Shown in pieces: positions 1 to 9,259 of a stretch of 48,737 nucleotides of DNA. The notes under the pieces are model-generated. The model was given only the letters and a program-made list of their open reading frames with translations, did no database searches and was not told the origin of the DNA. Every line of letters begins with the position of its first letter. Position 1 is the first letter of the stretch. Made by a program: the position numbers and the translations under genes. This DNA comes from Prevotella conceptionensis 9403948. GTDB lineage: Bacteria; Bacteroidota; Bacteroidia; Bacteroidales; Bacteroidaceae. The stretch spans positions 92,786 through 141,522 of the forward strand of contig NZ_HE999452.1 in NCBI RefSeq assembly GCF_000312305.1. Direction: 5' to 3'.

Positions 1-1574
1 GTGGAAGGCGGCCATAAAGCAAGGCGTGGAGCTTTGGAATAAGGCTTTTGAACAGGCCGGATACCTGAAAGCCATTGAAGCGGTGGACTTTCCCACAGCA
101 GATAAAGCCTTCGACCCCGACAACATCTCCTTTTCTTGCATACGTTATGTGCCTAGTGCCTCAGAGAAAGTGTCTTCGGCATTCATGGCTAACCCACAAA
201 CGGGCGAGATAATCAATGCCTCGGTGTTTGTTCCTGCCAACGTTGGCGACCAGCTTTACCGCTGGTTCTTTATCGGAACAGCGGCTGCCGACCCCGCAGT
301 GCGCACTTCGCACTTGCCACAAAGCAAGTTCAACGAGGGCTTGCGCTATCTTGTGGCGCGCGAAGTGGGGCATGTATTAGGACTACTCGACAACATTGGT
401 GCCTCCATCTGCTTTCCCCGTAGATTCACTTCGCAACGCCGTTTTCACCCACGCCAATGGCTTGGCCGCCTCGATTATGGCCAATACGCCCTTTAACTAT
501 GTGGCCCAGCCTGCCGACAAGGGTGTTGTGCTCATGCCTTCGGCAACGGGTATGTACGACAGGCACGCCATTGAGTGGGCCTATCGCTACTTCGACCCCG
601 CAAAAACAAGCGTTAAAGAAGAGGCGGACATATTAGAAAAGATGGTAGATAAGCGCGTTACGAACCCGCGTTACCGCTTTTTCCGCACCTCTTCGCTGGC
701 TTGGGACCCCCGTGTGCAAGAGAACGCGTTGGGCAACGATGCCATTAAGGCGAGCGAATATGGCTTGCGCAACCTTCAAATTGTGGAGCGCAACCTCTAT
801 AATTGGGTTAAAAAAGATGAGGATAGCCGCATAAAGGAAAAGCTTTACCTCACCATTGCACAGCAACGTTATGCCTTTTTCAAGCGCGTGTTGAGCAATG
901 TGGGCGGCATATACCTCAACGACATGAAACTTTCTTCGGGTGTGCCGCGCTACGAAGTGGTGTCTAAGGCGCGCCAACGTCAAGCCATGCTGTGGTGTTT
1001 GGCGCAGGCAAAGCGCTTTAAGCGTTATGCCGATCCCACATTCGAGAGGAAAAGTTTCATATCGGTTAGCTATTACGACCAACTGTTAGAGTTTATTGGT
1101 TACGACCTTTTTGGCGTGCGCACGCGTTTGGCCGTGTCGTCGCATCTATCTCCGCAAGGTTATAGCCAAAAGGAATATTTCGACGATCTCTTCTCTGCCA
1201 TCTTCCAAAGCGTGGAGCAGCAAAAAGCCCCTTCGCAGGAAGAAAGGGTGTTGCAGCGCGCTTACCTCACTTACTCGCGAGCCGTGGTAGACAAGGCCAA
1301 CAAGCAAGGCGGCAACGGCCCGGCTGCACTTCAAGGCGAGGTTTCTGCAACAGCCATGCCTATTGCAGCGGCTTACGGAAATCCCACAGCGTCGCTTGCA
1401 CCCACCGTCGATGCCGCATTGCTCGATGGTTCGGCTATCTATTTTTACAGTTCGTTGCTAAGGCTTAAGCCCTTGCTCGAAAGATGTATTAAGTCTAACC
1501 TTTCGCCCGATGCACGCTCGCACTATGAGATGTTGCTCTTTAAGGTGAACAAGGCATTGGAGGACGGCAAATGA
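1..1574 (+). pseudogene. Decayed zinc metalloprotease paralogue (DUF5117/DUF4953 type), 5' end outside window, frameshifted
   Basis: This is the C-terminal part of a secreted zinc-dependent metalloprotease, closely related to the intact gene that follows. Frame 2 (from base 2) runs to a stop at 496, while the rest of the protein is in frame 3 to 1574. Aligning with the next gene places the break near base 407, where one extra nucleotide shifts the frame between residues matching N-I-G-A-S and S-A-F-P-V-D-S-L-R. The HExxHxxGxxH metzincin-like site is damaged in two further places: the first His is Arg (CGC, 359-361; REVGH) and the third His is Asp (GAC, 389-391). The Met-turn reads SIMAN where the intact copy has SIMDY. 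So catalysis would be lost even without the frameshift. The stop overlaps the next ATG (ATGA, 1571-1574), which implies former translational coupling. A sequencing error could explain the frameshift but not the lost ligands. Confidence 0.8.
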
Positions 1575-4207
1575 AACACTCCTTATTATATAGCGCAACG
1601 TCGCGACGTATTTTCTCGCTTTCGCTGATGCTTGTCGTGCTAGGCTCTTCGGCAACGGCTTTCCCCCTTTTCAAACGTAAGAAAAAGGCGCAAACCACGC
1701 AAACCGAGAAGAAATCGGCCTACGAACGCGCACTAACCGAACACGCCACCGAGTCGTGTAGGGGTGCTTTCGTGTCGTTGCACAAAACGGATGGGAAGAT
1801 ATTGGTTGAGTTGCCGCAGGCATCTTTGGGGCGCGACATGCTTATCGGGGTCACCATCTCGTCGGTATCGAACCCCAAAATGGGCGACTTGGGCTTTAAA
1901 AACTCCAACCTCGTGCATGTGCGTTTTATCGAGAAAGACAGCGCAGTGGTGATGCAGGTGGTAAACACCGACTTGTTTATCCCGAAAGATAGTCCCGCGG
2001 CAAGCCTTGCCGCAAGGCTAAACTACGACAATCTCGACTTCTTTTCTTTCCCCATCAAGGCACGCAGTGCAGGCAATGCCTCGGTATTGTTCGACGCCTC
2101 TTCGTTCTTCTTGAAAGAAGACCGTTTCTTTCCCATCATTGCTAAGAATGTGGGTTCGTACTCGGTAAGCTCGTCTTTAAAGGAAAACCTGTCGAGAATA
2201 ACCGCGCTCAAGGTGTTCGAACGCAACGCCTGCATCAAGATGGACCGCCATTACCTGGTTAGCTTGTCGGGAAAGAGCGGCACGCCCATCTCCAACTACC
2301 CCGTAACCATCGGCGTTAACTTCACCCTTGCCTTGTTGCCCAGCGAGCAAATGACGCCCCGTTTAAGCGATACGCGCGTGGGTATGTTTCTCATTAACAA
2401 GGACGTGTTGGCCAAAGATGGCTCGGTAGACAAGGCCACGTTTGTTAAGCGTTGGCGTATAGAACCCAAAGACACGGCCGCTTATTTCGCAGGAACGCCC
2501 ACCGAACCCGTTAAGCCCATCGTGTTTTATGTGGAAAACACCTTTCCACCGCTTTGGAAATGCGCCATTAAGGCGGGTATATTGTGGTGGAACAAGGCTT
2601 TCGAACGCATTGGGTTTAAGAATGTGATGCAAGTAGCCGACTTTCCCACCGACAATCCCGACTTCGACCCCGACAATTTCGCCTATTCCTGCATCAGGTA
2701 TTTGCCTACTGACGTTGAAAACGCTATGGGACCATCGTGGACCGACCCACGAACGGGCGAGATAATCAATGCCACGGTGCTGGTTTACAACGATGTGGTG
2801 AACACCATAGACAACTGGCGACTGGTGCAAACGGCGCAGTTAGACCCCGCCGCACGTGCTGCGCAGATGCCCGACAGCATTGTGGAACAGACGTTGGAAT
2901 ACATCATTGCACACGAAGTGGGGCATACCTTGGGCTTTATGCACAACATGGCTGCATCGGCTGCCATCCCAACAGACTCGTTGCGCTCGCCAACGTTCAC
3001 CCGTAAGCACGGCACCACGGCCTCGATTATGGACTATGCACGCTTCAACTACGTGGCGCAACCCGCTGATAGGGGCGTGCGACTTACGCCACCGCAACTG
3101 GGTGTGTACGATTTCTATGCTGTGGAATGGGCGTATAGGCTGTTCCGCGGCTCGAAAGGTTACGAAGACGATGCCAAACAGCTGCGTAACTTGGTCGGCA
3201 AACACGAGGGCGACCCCTTCTATCGCTATGGCTTGCAGCAGACAAACACGCGTTACGACCCCTCGGCCATTGAAGAAGACTTGAGCAACGACCCCGTAAA
3301 GGCTGGCGATTATGGTATGGCCAACTTGCGATTTATACTGTCGAACCTCGACAAATGGATTGGCGATGAGGATGGCGGCAAGCGTAAGGCCGAACTATAT
3401 AACGAGATTTTGCAGCAAGCCATGCGCTATGTGCGCCATGTTTTTGCAAACGTGCCCGGCATTTACCTGTACCAAACGAGCGAAAAGTCGGGCTTGCCAC
3501 GCTATAAGGTTGTGCCCAAAGACCAGCAGAAGGCATCGGCACAGTGGCTGTTGCGCCAAGCGCGCACCTTCGCCACATTGGGTAACGATACGTTAGAGCG
3601 TAAACTGCCATACGGTGCTAATAAGCCGTTTAAGATATTGGCGCGCGATGTGCAATCGTTGGCCATGATGGCCAATGCCAAGTTGGCCATATCCTATTAC
3701 TTGGACTCTACCTCGTATTCGCCGCTCGAATACATGGAGGATGTTTATGCCGACGTGTTTGGGAAAACCATTGCAGGCAACGAGAACCTGTCTGTGGCCG
3801 ACTTGTCTATGCAACGGCTTTATGTAGACTTGCTGCAATCGGGTGTGGCCGACATGAAACAGGCACCCAATGTGCACAATTTGCAGGCCGACAGCGTACA
3901 AACAGACCTTTCTGCATACCCTCTTCGCTCTGCTGGTGCACATCAGTGGTGCGGCTCGCACGCTTGTTTCCCAACAACCGACGGGCAGACGGATAATGCC
4001 GCAACCGCTTTCCTTAACTTTGGCAACGGTTATGGCGAACCCGAACCATTGTGGGGAACAACAGTTAACCGCACTTCTGAGTTCCAACTGTTTTATGCCC
4101 AAAAGCTGCACCGCCTGCTATTGTCGTGTATTCCAAAGGTTGGCTCACCTGATTTGAAAGCGCATTACATGCTCCTTGAAAAGCGATTGAAGTCGTATTT
4201 GAAGTAA
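1571..4207 (+). CDS. Secreted zinc-dependent metalloprotease (DUF5117/DUF4953 family)
   Basis: The protein has 878 residues and an N-terminal signal sequence (a basic start, then SLSLMLVVLGSSATAF, about residues 16-31), so it should act in the periplasm or outside the cell. The N-terminal half resembles the DUF5117 region of Bacteroidota metalloproteases. The catalytic part carries H448-E449-V-G-H452 and H458 (HEVGHTLGFMH, matching HExxHxxGxxH) and a Met-turn SIMDY at 485-489, so all zinc ligands and the general base are present. The length fits the usual 800-900 residues of the family. The start overlaps the stop of the decayed paralogue upstream (ATGA), so both were probably translated from one mRNA. 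Substrate is unknown. Recognition of the family is firm; the exact domain borders are estimates. Confidence 0.88.
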   Translation: MKHSLLYSATSRRIFSLSLMLVVLGSSATAFPLFKRKKKAQTTQTEKKSAYERALTEHATESCRGAFVSLHKTDGKILVELPQASLGRDMLIGVTISSVSNPKMGDLGFKNSNLVHVRFIEKDSAVVMQVVNTDLFIPKDSPAASLAARLNYDNLDFFSFPIKARSAGNASVLFDASSFFLKEDRFFPIIAKNVGSYSVSSSLKENLSRITALKVFERNACIKMDRHYLVSLSGKSGTPISNYPVTIGVNFTLALLPSEQMTPRLSDTRVGMFLINKDVLAKDGSVDKATFVKRWRIEPKDTAAYFAGTPTEPVKPIVFYVENTFPPLWKCAIKAGILWWNKAFERIGFKNVMQVADFPTDNPDFDPDNFAYSCIRYLPTDVENAMGPSWTDPRTGEIINATVLVYNDVVNTIDNWRLVQTAQLDPAARAAQMPDSIVEQTLEYIIAHEVGHTLGFMHNMAASAAIPTDSLRSPTFTRKHGTTASIMDYARFNYVAQPADRGVRLTPPQLGVYDFYAVEWAYRLFRGSKGYEDDAKQLRNLVGKHEGDPFYRYGLQQTNTRYDPSAIEEDLSNDPVKAGDYGMANLRFILSNLDKWIGDEDGGKRKAELYNEILQQAMRYVRHVFANVPGIYLYQTSEKSGLPRYKVVPKDQQKASAQWLLRQARTFATLGNDTLERKLPYGANKPFKILARDVQSLAMMANAKLAISYYLDSTSYSPLEYMEDVYADVFGKTIAGNENLSVADLSMQRLYVDLLQSGVADMKQAPNVHNLQADSVQTDLSAYPLRSAGAHQWCGSHACFPTTDGQTDNAATAFLNFGNGYGEPEPLWGTTVNRTSEFQLFYAQKLHRLLLSCIPKVGSPDLKAHYMLLEKRLKSYLK

Positions 4208-4554
4208 AAAAGTCTAGGCGCATGGCCAAAATATGTGCAGGCAGGCCGACTTAAAAGCACCCTAAGCCAACGGCAGGCTAAGTAATAGGCTTGTATTTTT
4301 GATGCTCCCCGATGTCTTATATATGCAGCGATGTTATCATTAGCAACGCTACGCATCAGGCATCGGGGAGTAAATGTATTGGTTTGGCCAAGAATTACTG
4401 GCGATAGGAGGTGCTGGGCAAACCAACTGAAACACGAAGACGATGGGGGTTGGCCAAGAATTGCTGGTGAAAGAAGATACTGGGTAAACTGATGTGTGAG
4501 AAATCTATTGTTTAGAGGTTAGCTTTTAGTGTTTTTCTGACTACTGTCTTTGGT
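4208..4554. repeat. Intergenic stretch with a hairpin and a 43-bp direct repeat
   Basis: No gene is visible. An inverted repeat CTCCCCGATG (4305-4314) / CATCGGGGAG (4361-4370) brackets about 46 nt with a smaller inner pairing (AGCG/CGCT), which could be a terminator-like or structured RNA downstream of the metalloprotease gene. Behind it lie two direct repeats of about 43 bp (4381-4423 and 4447-4489) that share TTGGCCAAGAATT and the ending CTGGGCAAAC or CTGGGTAAAC. Confidence 0.5.
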
Positions 4555-5210
4555 TAATTTTCGTGGAAATATTTTACAAAACACGTGCAGCTTGCCACCC
4601 CATTCTAGCACAAAATTAGATTAAAATGCAAGTTATTTGCTATTATTTTCAGTCTTGCACGTTCCTGTTTTACCTCATTTTTGAGCGCATCACCTGCATT
4701 TTGCATCACTTTGCCTTTCTATTTTGGTTGTCAGCTCGTAAATTTTCAAGCCCAAATCGCCGCTTTTAGCTCCTAAAACCCTGCTTTTTAACAGCTGTTT
4801 CGCCTTTTAGAACCTTATGTTTCATGGCACAAAGGGGTTTTATTTATACCATTGCTGTGGATGTTTATGCTTTTCGTCACGCATCTAGCACCATTTTACC
4901 TTGCGTTTTGCACCAAAACGCATCGCATTTAGCACCAAAACGCATTGCAATTAGCACCAAAACGCACTGCATTTAGCACCAAAATACACTGCATTTAGCG
5001 GCATATTGCACTACATTTAGCAGCAAACAGCCCAAAAACGGGTACAAACGGCGGTCTTTTTCAATAAAAATTCATTTTGTCGCAATCACATGCTAACCCC
5101 TTTTTGCAACAAAACCAACCTCCGCGAGAATCGATTTTTTGCGACTGGATGGACACTTGATGGATAAAAAGGCACTCATAATGTTAAAGAACGCACTGAA
5201 AAATTTACAT
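4555..5210. repeat. Dispersed noncoding element, copy 1, with seven 22-nt tandem repeats
   Basis: This is the first of three related elements in the window (others at about 22719-23405 and 43718-44400). A conserved tract around 4690-4735 includes TTTGCCTTTCTATTTTGGTT. An array of seven exact 22-nt units follows at 4881-5034, each beginning GCRTTTAGCACC or similar and mostly ending near AAACGCACT. The element closes with the conserved GAGAATCGATTTTTTGCGAC (about 5124-5143) and CACTCATAATGTTAAA (about 5173-5188). The period of 22 is not a multiple of 3 and no long ORF is shared, so it is not coding. This copy is the most divergent at its left end. The function is unknown. Confidence 0.75.
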
Positions 5211-5213
5211 TAG

Positions 5214-5584
5214 TTGGCTAGTTGATGGGTAGTTTGGTTGATGAGTTGATGAGATGACAAGTTAACGAGTTGACAAGTTAACAAGTTGACGAGATGAGAA
5301 GTTAACGAGTTGATGAGATGACAAGTTAACGAGTTGACAAGTTAACGAGTTGACAAGTTAACGAGTTGACAAGTTAACGAGTTGAGAAGTTAACAAGTTG
5401 ACGAGATGACGAGATGACAAGTTAACGAGTTGACAAAGTAACAAGTTGACAAGTTAACAAGTCAATAAGTTGACGAGTTGATAAGTGGTTTAGTTGGCGA
5501 GAGGTTTAGTTAACAAGCCAACGAGAAGATAAGTTGAAGATTTAGCGAGTAGGCTAGTTTAGAGGTTTACGAGTTGACAAGTTT
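5214..5584. repeat. Degenerate octamer array (ACAAGTTA / ACGAGTTG)
   Basis: About 350 bp consist almost entirely of 8-nt units alternating between ACAAGTTA, ACGAGTTG, ACGAGATG and close variants. Stops occur in all frames, so it is noncoding. Short runs of the same octamers recur at about 23405-23480, 33238-33275 and 8278-8290, showing that the motif is dispersed in this genome. Such arrays commonly arise by slippage. No function can be assigned. Confidence 0.7.
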
Positions 5585-5957
5585 GTAGGCGCAGCCATCT
5601 TTTCACCATTAGGAGTTAAGGAGTTATGGAATTAAGGAGTTAAGCCAATAGCTCAGGAGATAAGGAGTTAAGCCAAATGAACAGGTGGCGTTAGCCATTT
5701 TTTCACCCTTTCACTATTAGAAGTTAAGGAGTTAAGCCAATAGCTCAGGAAACAAGGGGCTAAATCAAATGAATAGGTGGCGTTAGCCATTTTTTCACCT
5801 TTTCACCCTTTCACCTTTTCAACATTAGGAGTTATGGAGTTAAGGAGTTAAGCCAAATGAATAGGTGGCGTTAGCCATTTTTTCACCTTTTCACCTTTTC
5901 ACCCTTTCACCTTTTAAAGCCATTTTTTCACCTTTTCACTCTTTCACCCTTTCACCT
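5585..5957. repeat. Left arm of inverted low-complexity repeats flanking the HmuR-like gene
   Basis: The arm holds three degenerate units built from ATTAGGAGTTAAGGAGTTA, then TTAAGCCAAATGAATAGG, then TGGCGTTAGCCATTTTTTC, and it ends in CCTTTTCA/CCCTTTCA runs that reach the stop codon of the receptor gene. The reverse complement of the same units lies on the other side of that gene (7940-8290). The arrangement could support recombination between arms or reflect insertion of a repeat-bounded cassette. Confidence 0.75.
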
Positions 5958-7913
5958 TTACAAGTTGATTGCTGCTCCCACCATAAAATTAGCTCCATCA
6001 GTGAGTGGCGAGTTAAGGTAATGGTACTGGGGGCGATAGTTTAGCACGTTGTCTACCGATAGTGTGAGCGTGAATATGCTGCCGATTTGCTGCACGGCAG
6101 ATACTTTCCACAGCGTGTAGGCGGGATAATGAATGGTGTTGGTGCCCTTAGACAGGTCGTAATAGTCTACATATTCCAGATTGTCTACGGGCGAAAGCGC
6201 ACGTCCGTCTATGTTGAAAGCCAACTGGTAGGTTTTGTTAAAGTGGTGACTCCAATCCCAATGCGCGGTGAACGTATGTTTTCGGGCAGGCTGGTATTGG
6301 TTGTTCAGTTGTTTCCCGTCCTTATCCTTGGGCAAGCGTTCGTGCGTAAAGCAGTATGAAAGCTGTGCCGACATACCGTTTTGCCACTTTCCTTTCACTG
6401 TGGCCTCAAAGCCCAGCACCGCATATTGCGCCAAATTGATGTAGGGAAGGTGGGGGAGAGGCTCTGATGGGTTGGCGAAGAAAGGCGCGCCTGTGGCTAT
6501 TTTGTCGCTCACCAGATTGTAATGGCCACTCAACGTGAAGTTATAATGCAGGCGCGTGTATTCGGCCGAGAGGTTAAAGTTGTGGCTAACTTCGGGTTTA
6601 AGGTTGGCGTTGCCCGTTACAAGCCAAATGCCGGCCATGTCGAAGTTGTAATATTTCTCTTTGAGTGTGGGCGAACGGAAACCCATGCCGTAGCCCAAGC
6701 GTAGGTTTAAATGGGGTAGGGGCGTGTGCCGAAGACTTAGTTTGGGTGTTAGGCGCGTGTTGGCGTGGTCGGAAAAGTGGTCAAGTCGTAGTGCGCCAAC
6801 CACCTCCCACGCCTTGCCGAGGTTGAGATCGTATTGTGCGAAGACGTCGCACGAGCGTTGTTTGCGCGTTCGCCCTTCGAGGTTGGGGTTTAACAGCCAA
6901 TCGTGCATCCAGTCGGCACCCAGAGAAAGCACGTCGCCTTGCCGCAAGTTGAGGGTGTAGAGCAGGCGGAAGGCGTTTTGTACGTTCGAGTAAGAGCGAA
7001 GGTCGAGGCGATACTGTTGTAGATAGGTCGACTTGTCGTATTGATCGAACGAGTAGGAGAGTTCTAAATGCTGCTTGTCGGATGGCTGCCAAAGTGCGCG
7101 TAGGCCGCCAGAGAAGTCGCGATAACGTTCGGGCGCGTCTATCGTTCGGGTTGTTTCGCGGAAAAAGTAGCCAGCACGGCCAGTCAGTTTCAGTTCGCGC
7201 ACAGGATTGAAGGATAACTGGTTGCTGGCGTTCCACGTATTATCGCCGTAGATGGTAGTGACAACGCGCGATATGGGCGAAGGGCCGTTGGTTACGTCGT
7301 AGTTATCTATCGAAGTGTGGGTAAGTGCTAGGGTGTTGGCCCATTTACCATTTTTCAGTTGCATGCTCAGGCCTTGTCGCCAATCGTTGTGGCGCGCAAC
7401 GCGTGCGTTAAGGTTTAGTTTAAAAGGCTGCGTGGCACTTCGGGTGATGATGTTAATGACACCACCTGCGGCGTTAGAGCCATAAAGTGCCGAGGCTGCA
7501 TCGCGAACAATCTCTATCCTTTCAACGTTGTCCATGCTCAAGCGGGTAAAGTCAACATCGTCCATCGTTTCTCCTGCCAGGCGTTCGCCGTCAACGAGTA
7601 TCAGTAAGCTTTGTCCGCCAAATCCAGCAAAGTTCAAATGGGTTTGTTGGTTCATGGCATACGAGAACTCAATGCCAGGCATGGAGGTTTGAAGTAGATC
7701 GCGCAGGTTGGTGGCATCGGTCTTTTCGATGTCTTTTCGTGTGATGACGCGCGTTAGAACGGGCGTGCTTGCCAACAGTTTCGGACTTCGCGTGCCAGTA
7801 ACCACCACCTGTTCGAGGTTGATGGTGCGGTTAAGTGTGTCGGTAGGAAGAGCTGCGTTGGCCGTTATGTGGGATGTGATGAGGGATAAAAAGATGAATG
7901 TGCGGTGGAACAT
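5958..7913 (-). CDS. hmuR: TonB-dependent outer-membrane receptor, HmuR-like (haem/haemoprotein uptake)
   Basis: This 651-residue protein has a signal peptide (about 1-20, ending ITANA), a TonB-box-like stretch LEQVVVTGTRS near residue 33 and a plug domain with the usual NVERIEIVRDAASALYGSNA and GGVINIITR motifs. A C-terminal beta-barrel follows, closing with an aromatic-rich terminus. FRSPTLKEKYYNF in the barrel resembles the FRAP-type box of haem receptors. The length fits HmuR of Porphyromonas gingivalis. It is the last gene of a minus-strand operon that includes an HmuY-like lipoprotein, the natural partner that hands haem to HmuR. A gap of about 380 bp of repeats separates it from that gene, which is unusual for an operon. 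The receptor class is certain; the haem substrate is inferred from the neighbour. Confidence 0.85.
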   Translation of the reverse strand: MFHRTFIFLSLITSHITANAALPTDTLNRTINLEQVVVTGTRSPKLLASTPVLTRVITRKDIEKTDATNLRDLLQTSMPGIEFSYAMNQQTHLNFAGFGGQSLLILVDGERLAGETMDDVDFTRLSMDNVERIEIVRDAASALYGSNAAGGVINIITRSATQPFKLNLNARVARHNDWRQGLSMQLKNGKWANTLALTHTSIDNYDVTNGPSPISRVVTTIYGDNTWNASNQLSFNPVRELKLTGRAGYFFRETTRTIDAPERYRDFSGGLRALWQPSDKQHLELSYSFDQYDKSTYLQQYRLDLRSYSNVQNAFRLLYTLNLRQGDVLSLGADWMHDWLLNPNLEGRTRKQRSCDVFAQYDLNLGKAWEVVGALRLDHFSDHANTRLTPKLSLRHTPLPHLNLRLGYGMGFRSPTLKEKYYNFDMAGIWLVTGNANLKPEVSHNFNLSAEYTRLHYNFTLSGHYNLVSDKIATGAPFFANPSEPLPHLPYINLAQYAVLGFEATVKGKWQNGMSAQLSYCFTHERLPKDKDGKQLNNQYQPARKHTFTAHWDWSHHFNKTYQLAFNIDGRALSPVDNLEYVDYYDLSKGTNTIHYPAYTLWKVSAVQQIGSIFTLTLSVDNVLNYRPQYHYLNSPLTDGANFMVGAAINL

Positions 7914-8290
7914 GAGCGTAATTTTGATGTGAAGTTGACTTTTAGAGGTGAAAGGGTGAAAGGGTGAAAGGGTGAAAAGGTGAAAGGGTGAAAGGGTGAA
8001 AAGGTGAAAAGATGGCTGCCTTTTAAAAGTGAAAGGGTGAAAAGGTGAAAGGGTGAAAGGGTGAAAAGATGGCTAACGCCACCTATTCGTTTGGCTTAAC
8101 TCCTTAACTCTTAAAAGATGACTACCGCCACCTAGGCATTTGGCTTAACTCCTTAACTCCATAACTCCTTAACTCCTAATGGAGAAAAGATGGCTACCGC
8201 CACCTGGCATTTGGCTTAACTCCTTAACTCCATAATTCCTTAACTCCTAATGTGGTGAAGAGATGGCTTCGCCTATCAACTCGTCAACTT
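7914..8290. repeat. Right arm of inverted repeats, with GGTGAAA heptamer/octamer array
   Basis: The stretch between the HmuY-like stop and the HmuR-like start is repeats. From 7948 to 8070 there are runs of GGTGAAA and GGTGAAAA units. From 8070 to 8280 there are three units of TGGCTAACGCCACCTATTCG plus TTTGGCTTAACTCCTTAACTC type. These are the reverse complement of the left arm at 5585-5957. The array lies directly upstream of the receptor start codon, so changes in unit number would alter the leader length of the receptor mRNA. No clear TAnnTTTG promoter is seen inside it on the minus strand. Confidence 0.75.
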
Positions 8291-9085
8291 CTAATAGGGA
8301 TACCTATAATTAATGATGAGATAACATTTGGTGCCGGTTGTGGGATTGATGTAGCTCTCTAGTTGCAGGGCCACAAACTTTCCGTTGTTAAGTTTCACCA
8401 CAAACACCCGACTGTTATGCTTGAATGCGGGAGGCATGGGGGGAATGTCGAGGCGTAGCCAAGAAGATAGCACGCGGTTGATGTGAATGCCTTGACATCC
8501 AATGAGGCTGTTGGCCATCTGCGACTGGTCTACCCAAACCTCGTTGGTGGTCCATTCGTCGGGTTTGAAGGTTGCTCCCATAAACTGTGTGCTGCTTTGT
8601 GGCAGCTGACTCATCGATGTATAGTTGGTTTCTAGCACCGCTCCGCCGTTGGTTCGCACGTTGTCGCGGTGTATGGCGATGCTCCATGCGGGCGGTTCGG
8701 GCTGTTTGGCAGTGGGTTTAAAGTCTCTTTTCTCGTTGTGTGGTAAGCCTTTTCCAAACACGTCGAACCAATACGTGTAGATGCCTGTTTGGTTGTTTGC
8801 CTGTGTTTCGTCTTTAATTGTTGGGATGGGATAGGGCGTGAAGTGGGTTCGGGCATGCAGAAAGGCATCTGCATCGCCAGCTTCGGCCAGCATTTGCAGC
8901 GAGTCGAAGTCGATGTAATACCAATTATGCCAATCGCTTGCGTCTATTGCCAGCTGGTTGGCATTTATTTTCGGAGCTTTGTCGGGCGAGTCGTAGATGC
9001 CGTCGAACAGTCCTGTGCAGGCTGAAACCAAGGCTATGAGCGTACCCATACTTAGTTTGTAGGCCAGTTTGATGATGGAGTGCAT
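8291..9085 (-). CDS. hmuY: HmuY-like haem-binding lipoprotein
   Basis: This 264-residue lipoprotein has a signal sequence ending in the lipobox VSAC (Cys near residue 23), so it should be anchored to the outer membrane or released as a haemophore. WSIAIHRDNVRTNGG in the middle and the ending GTKCYLIINYRYPY match the pattern of the HmuY family, whose members (P. gingivalis HmuY; Prevotella intermedia PinO and PinA) bind haem and pass it to the TonB receptor HmuR. The iron-coordinating residues differ between species (His in HmuY, often Met in others) and cannot be fixed without an alignment. It lies upstream of the HmuR-like gene on the same strand. The octamer repeat touches its stop codon. 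Confidence 0.82.
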   Translation of the reverse strand: MHSIIKLAYKLSMGTLIALVSACTGLFDGIYDSPDKAPKINANQLAIDASDWHNWYYIDFDSLQMLAEAGDADAFLHARTHFTPYPIPTIKDETQANNQTGIYTYWFDVFGKGLPHNEKRDFKPTAKQPEPPAWSIAIHRDNVRTNGGAVLETNYTSMSQLPQSSTQFMGATFKPDEWTTNEVWVDQSQMANSLIGCQGIHINRVLSSWLRLDIPPMPPAFKHNSRVFVVKLNNGKFVALQLESYINPTTGTKCYLIINYRYPY

Positions 9086-9119
9086 GGGTTTTTGAGGCTA
9101 TGAGGTGAACTTTTTAAGA

Positions 9120-9149
9120 GGCACGCCTGGCAAATGGTCCAGGCGTGCC
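9120..9149 (-). terminator. Strong hairpin between calycin-like and HmuY-like genes
   Basis: GGCACGCCTGG (9120-9130) pairs perfectly with CCAGGCGTGCC (9139-9149), an 11-bp GC-rich stem with an 8-nt loop in the 174-bp gap between two minus-strand genes. Downstream on the minus strand there is only a weak T/A tract (CTCTTAAAAAG). It may be an intrinsic terminator, an attenuator, or a stabilising 3' end for the upstream mRNA. Confidence 0.55.
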
Positions 9150-9259
9150 CACTACGAAGATTGGGATGGGAAGACACGCCACAAGCCCAAGGCGGTTTGC
9201 TGTGTCTCTCCCTTATAATCTCTACTGCCTTGCTAGGGATAAAAGCTTGTACGGCGGCT

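Noticed and set aside
4881..5034. CRISPR-like array (also 23054-23229 and 44051-44226)
   Set aside because: The 22-nt units are contiguous, with no spacers between them, and no cas gene lies nearby.
6781..7236. Minus-strand ORF of 151 codons within the HmuR-like gene
   Set aside because: It lies in a different frame of the receptor gene, is Arg/Pro/Leu-rich and resembles nothing known.
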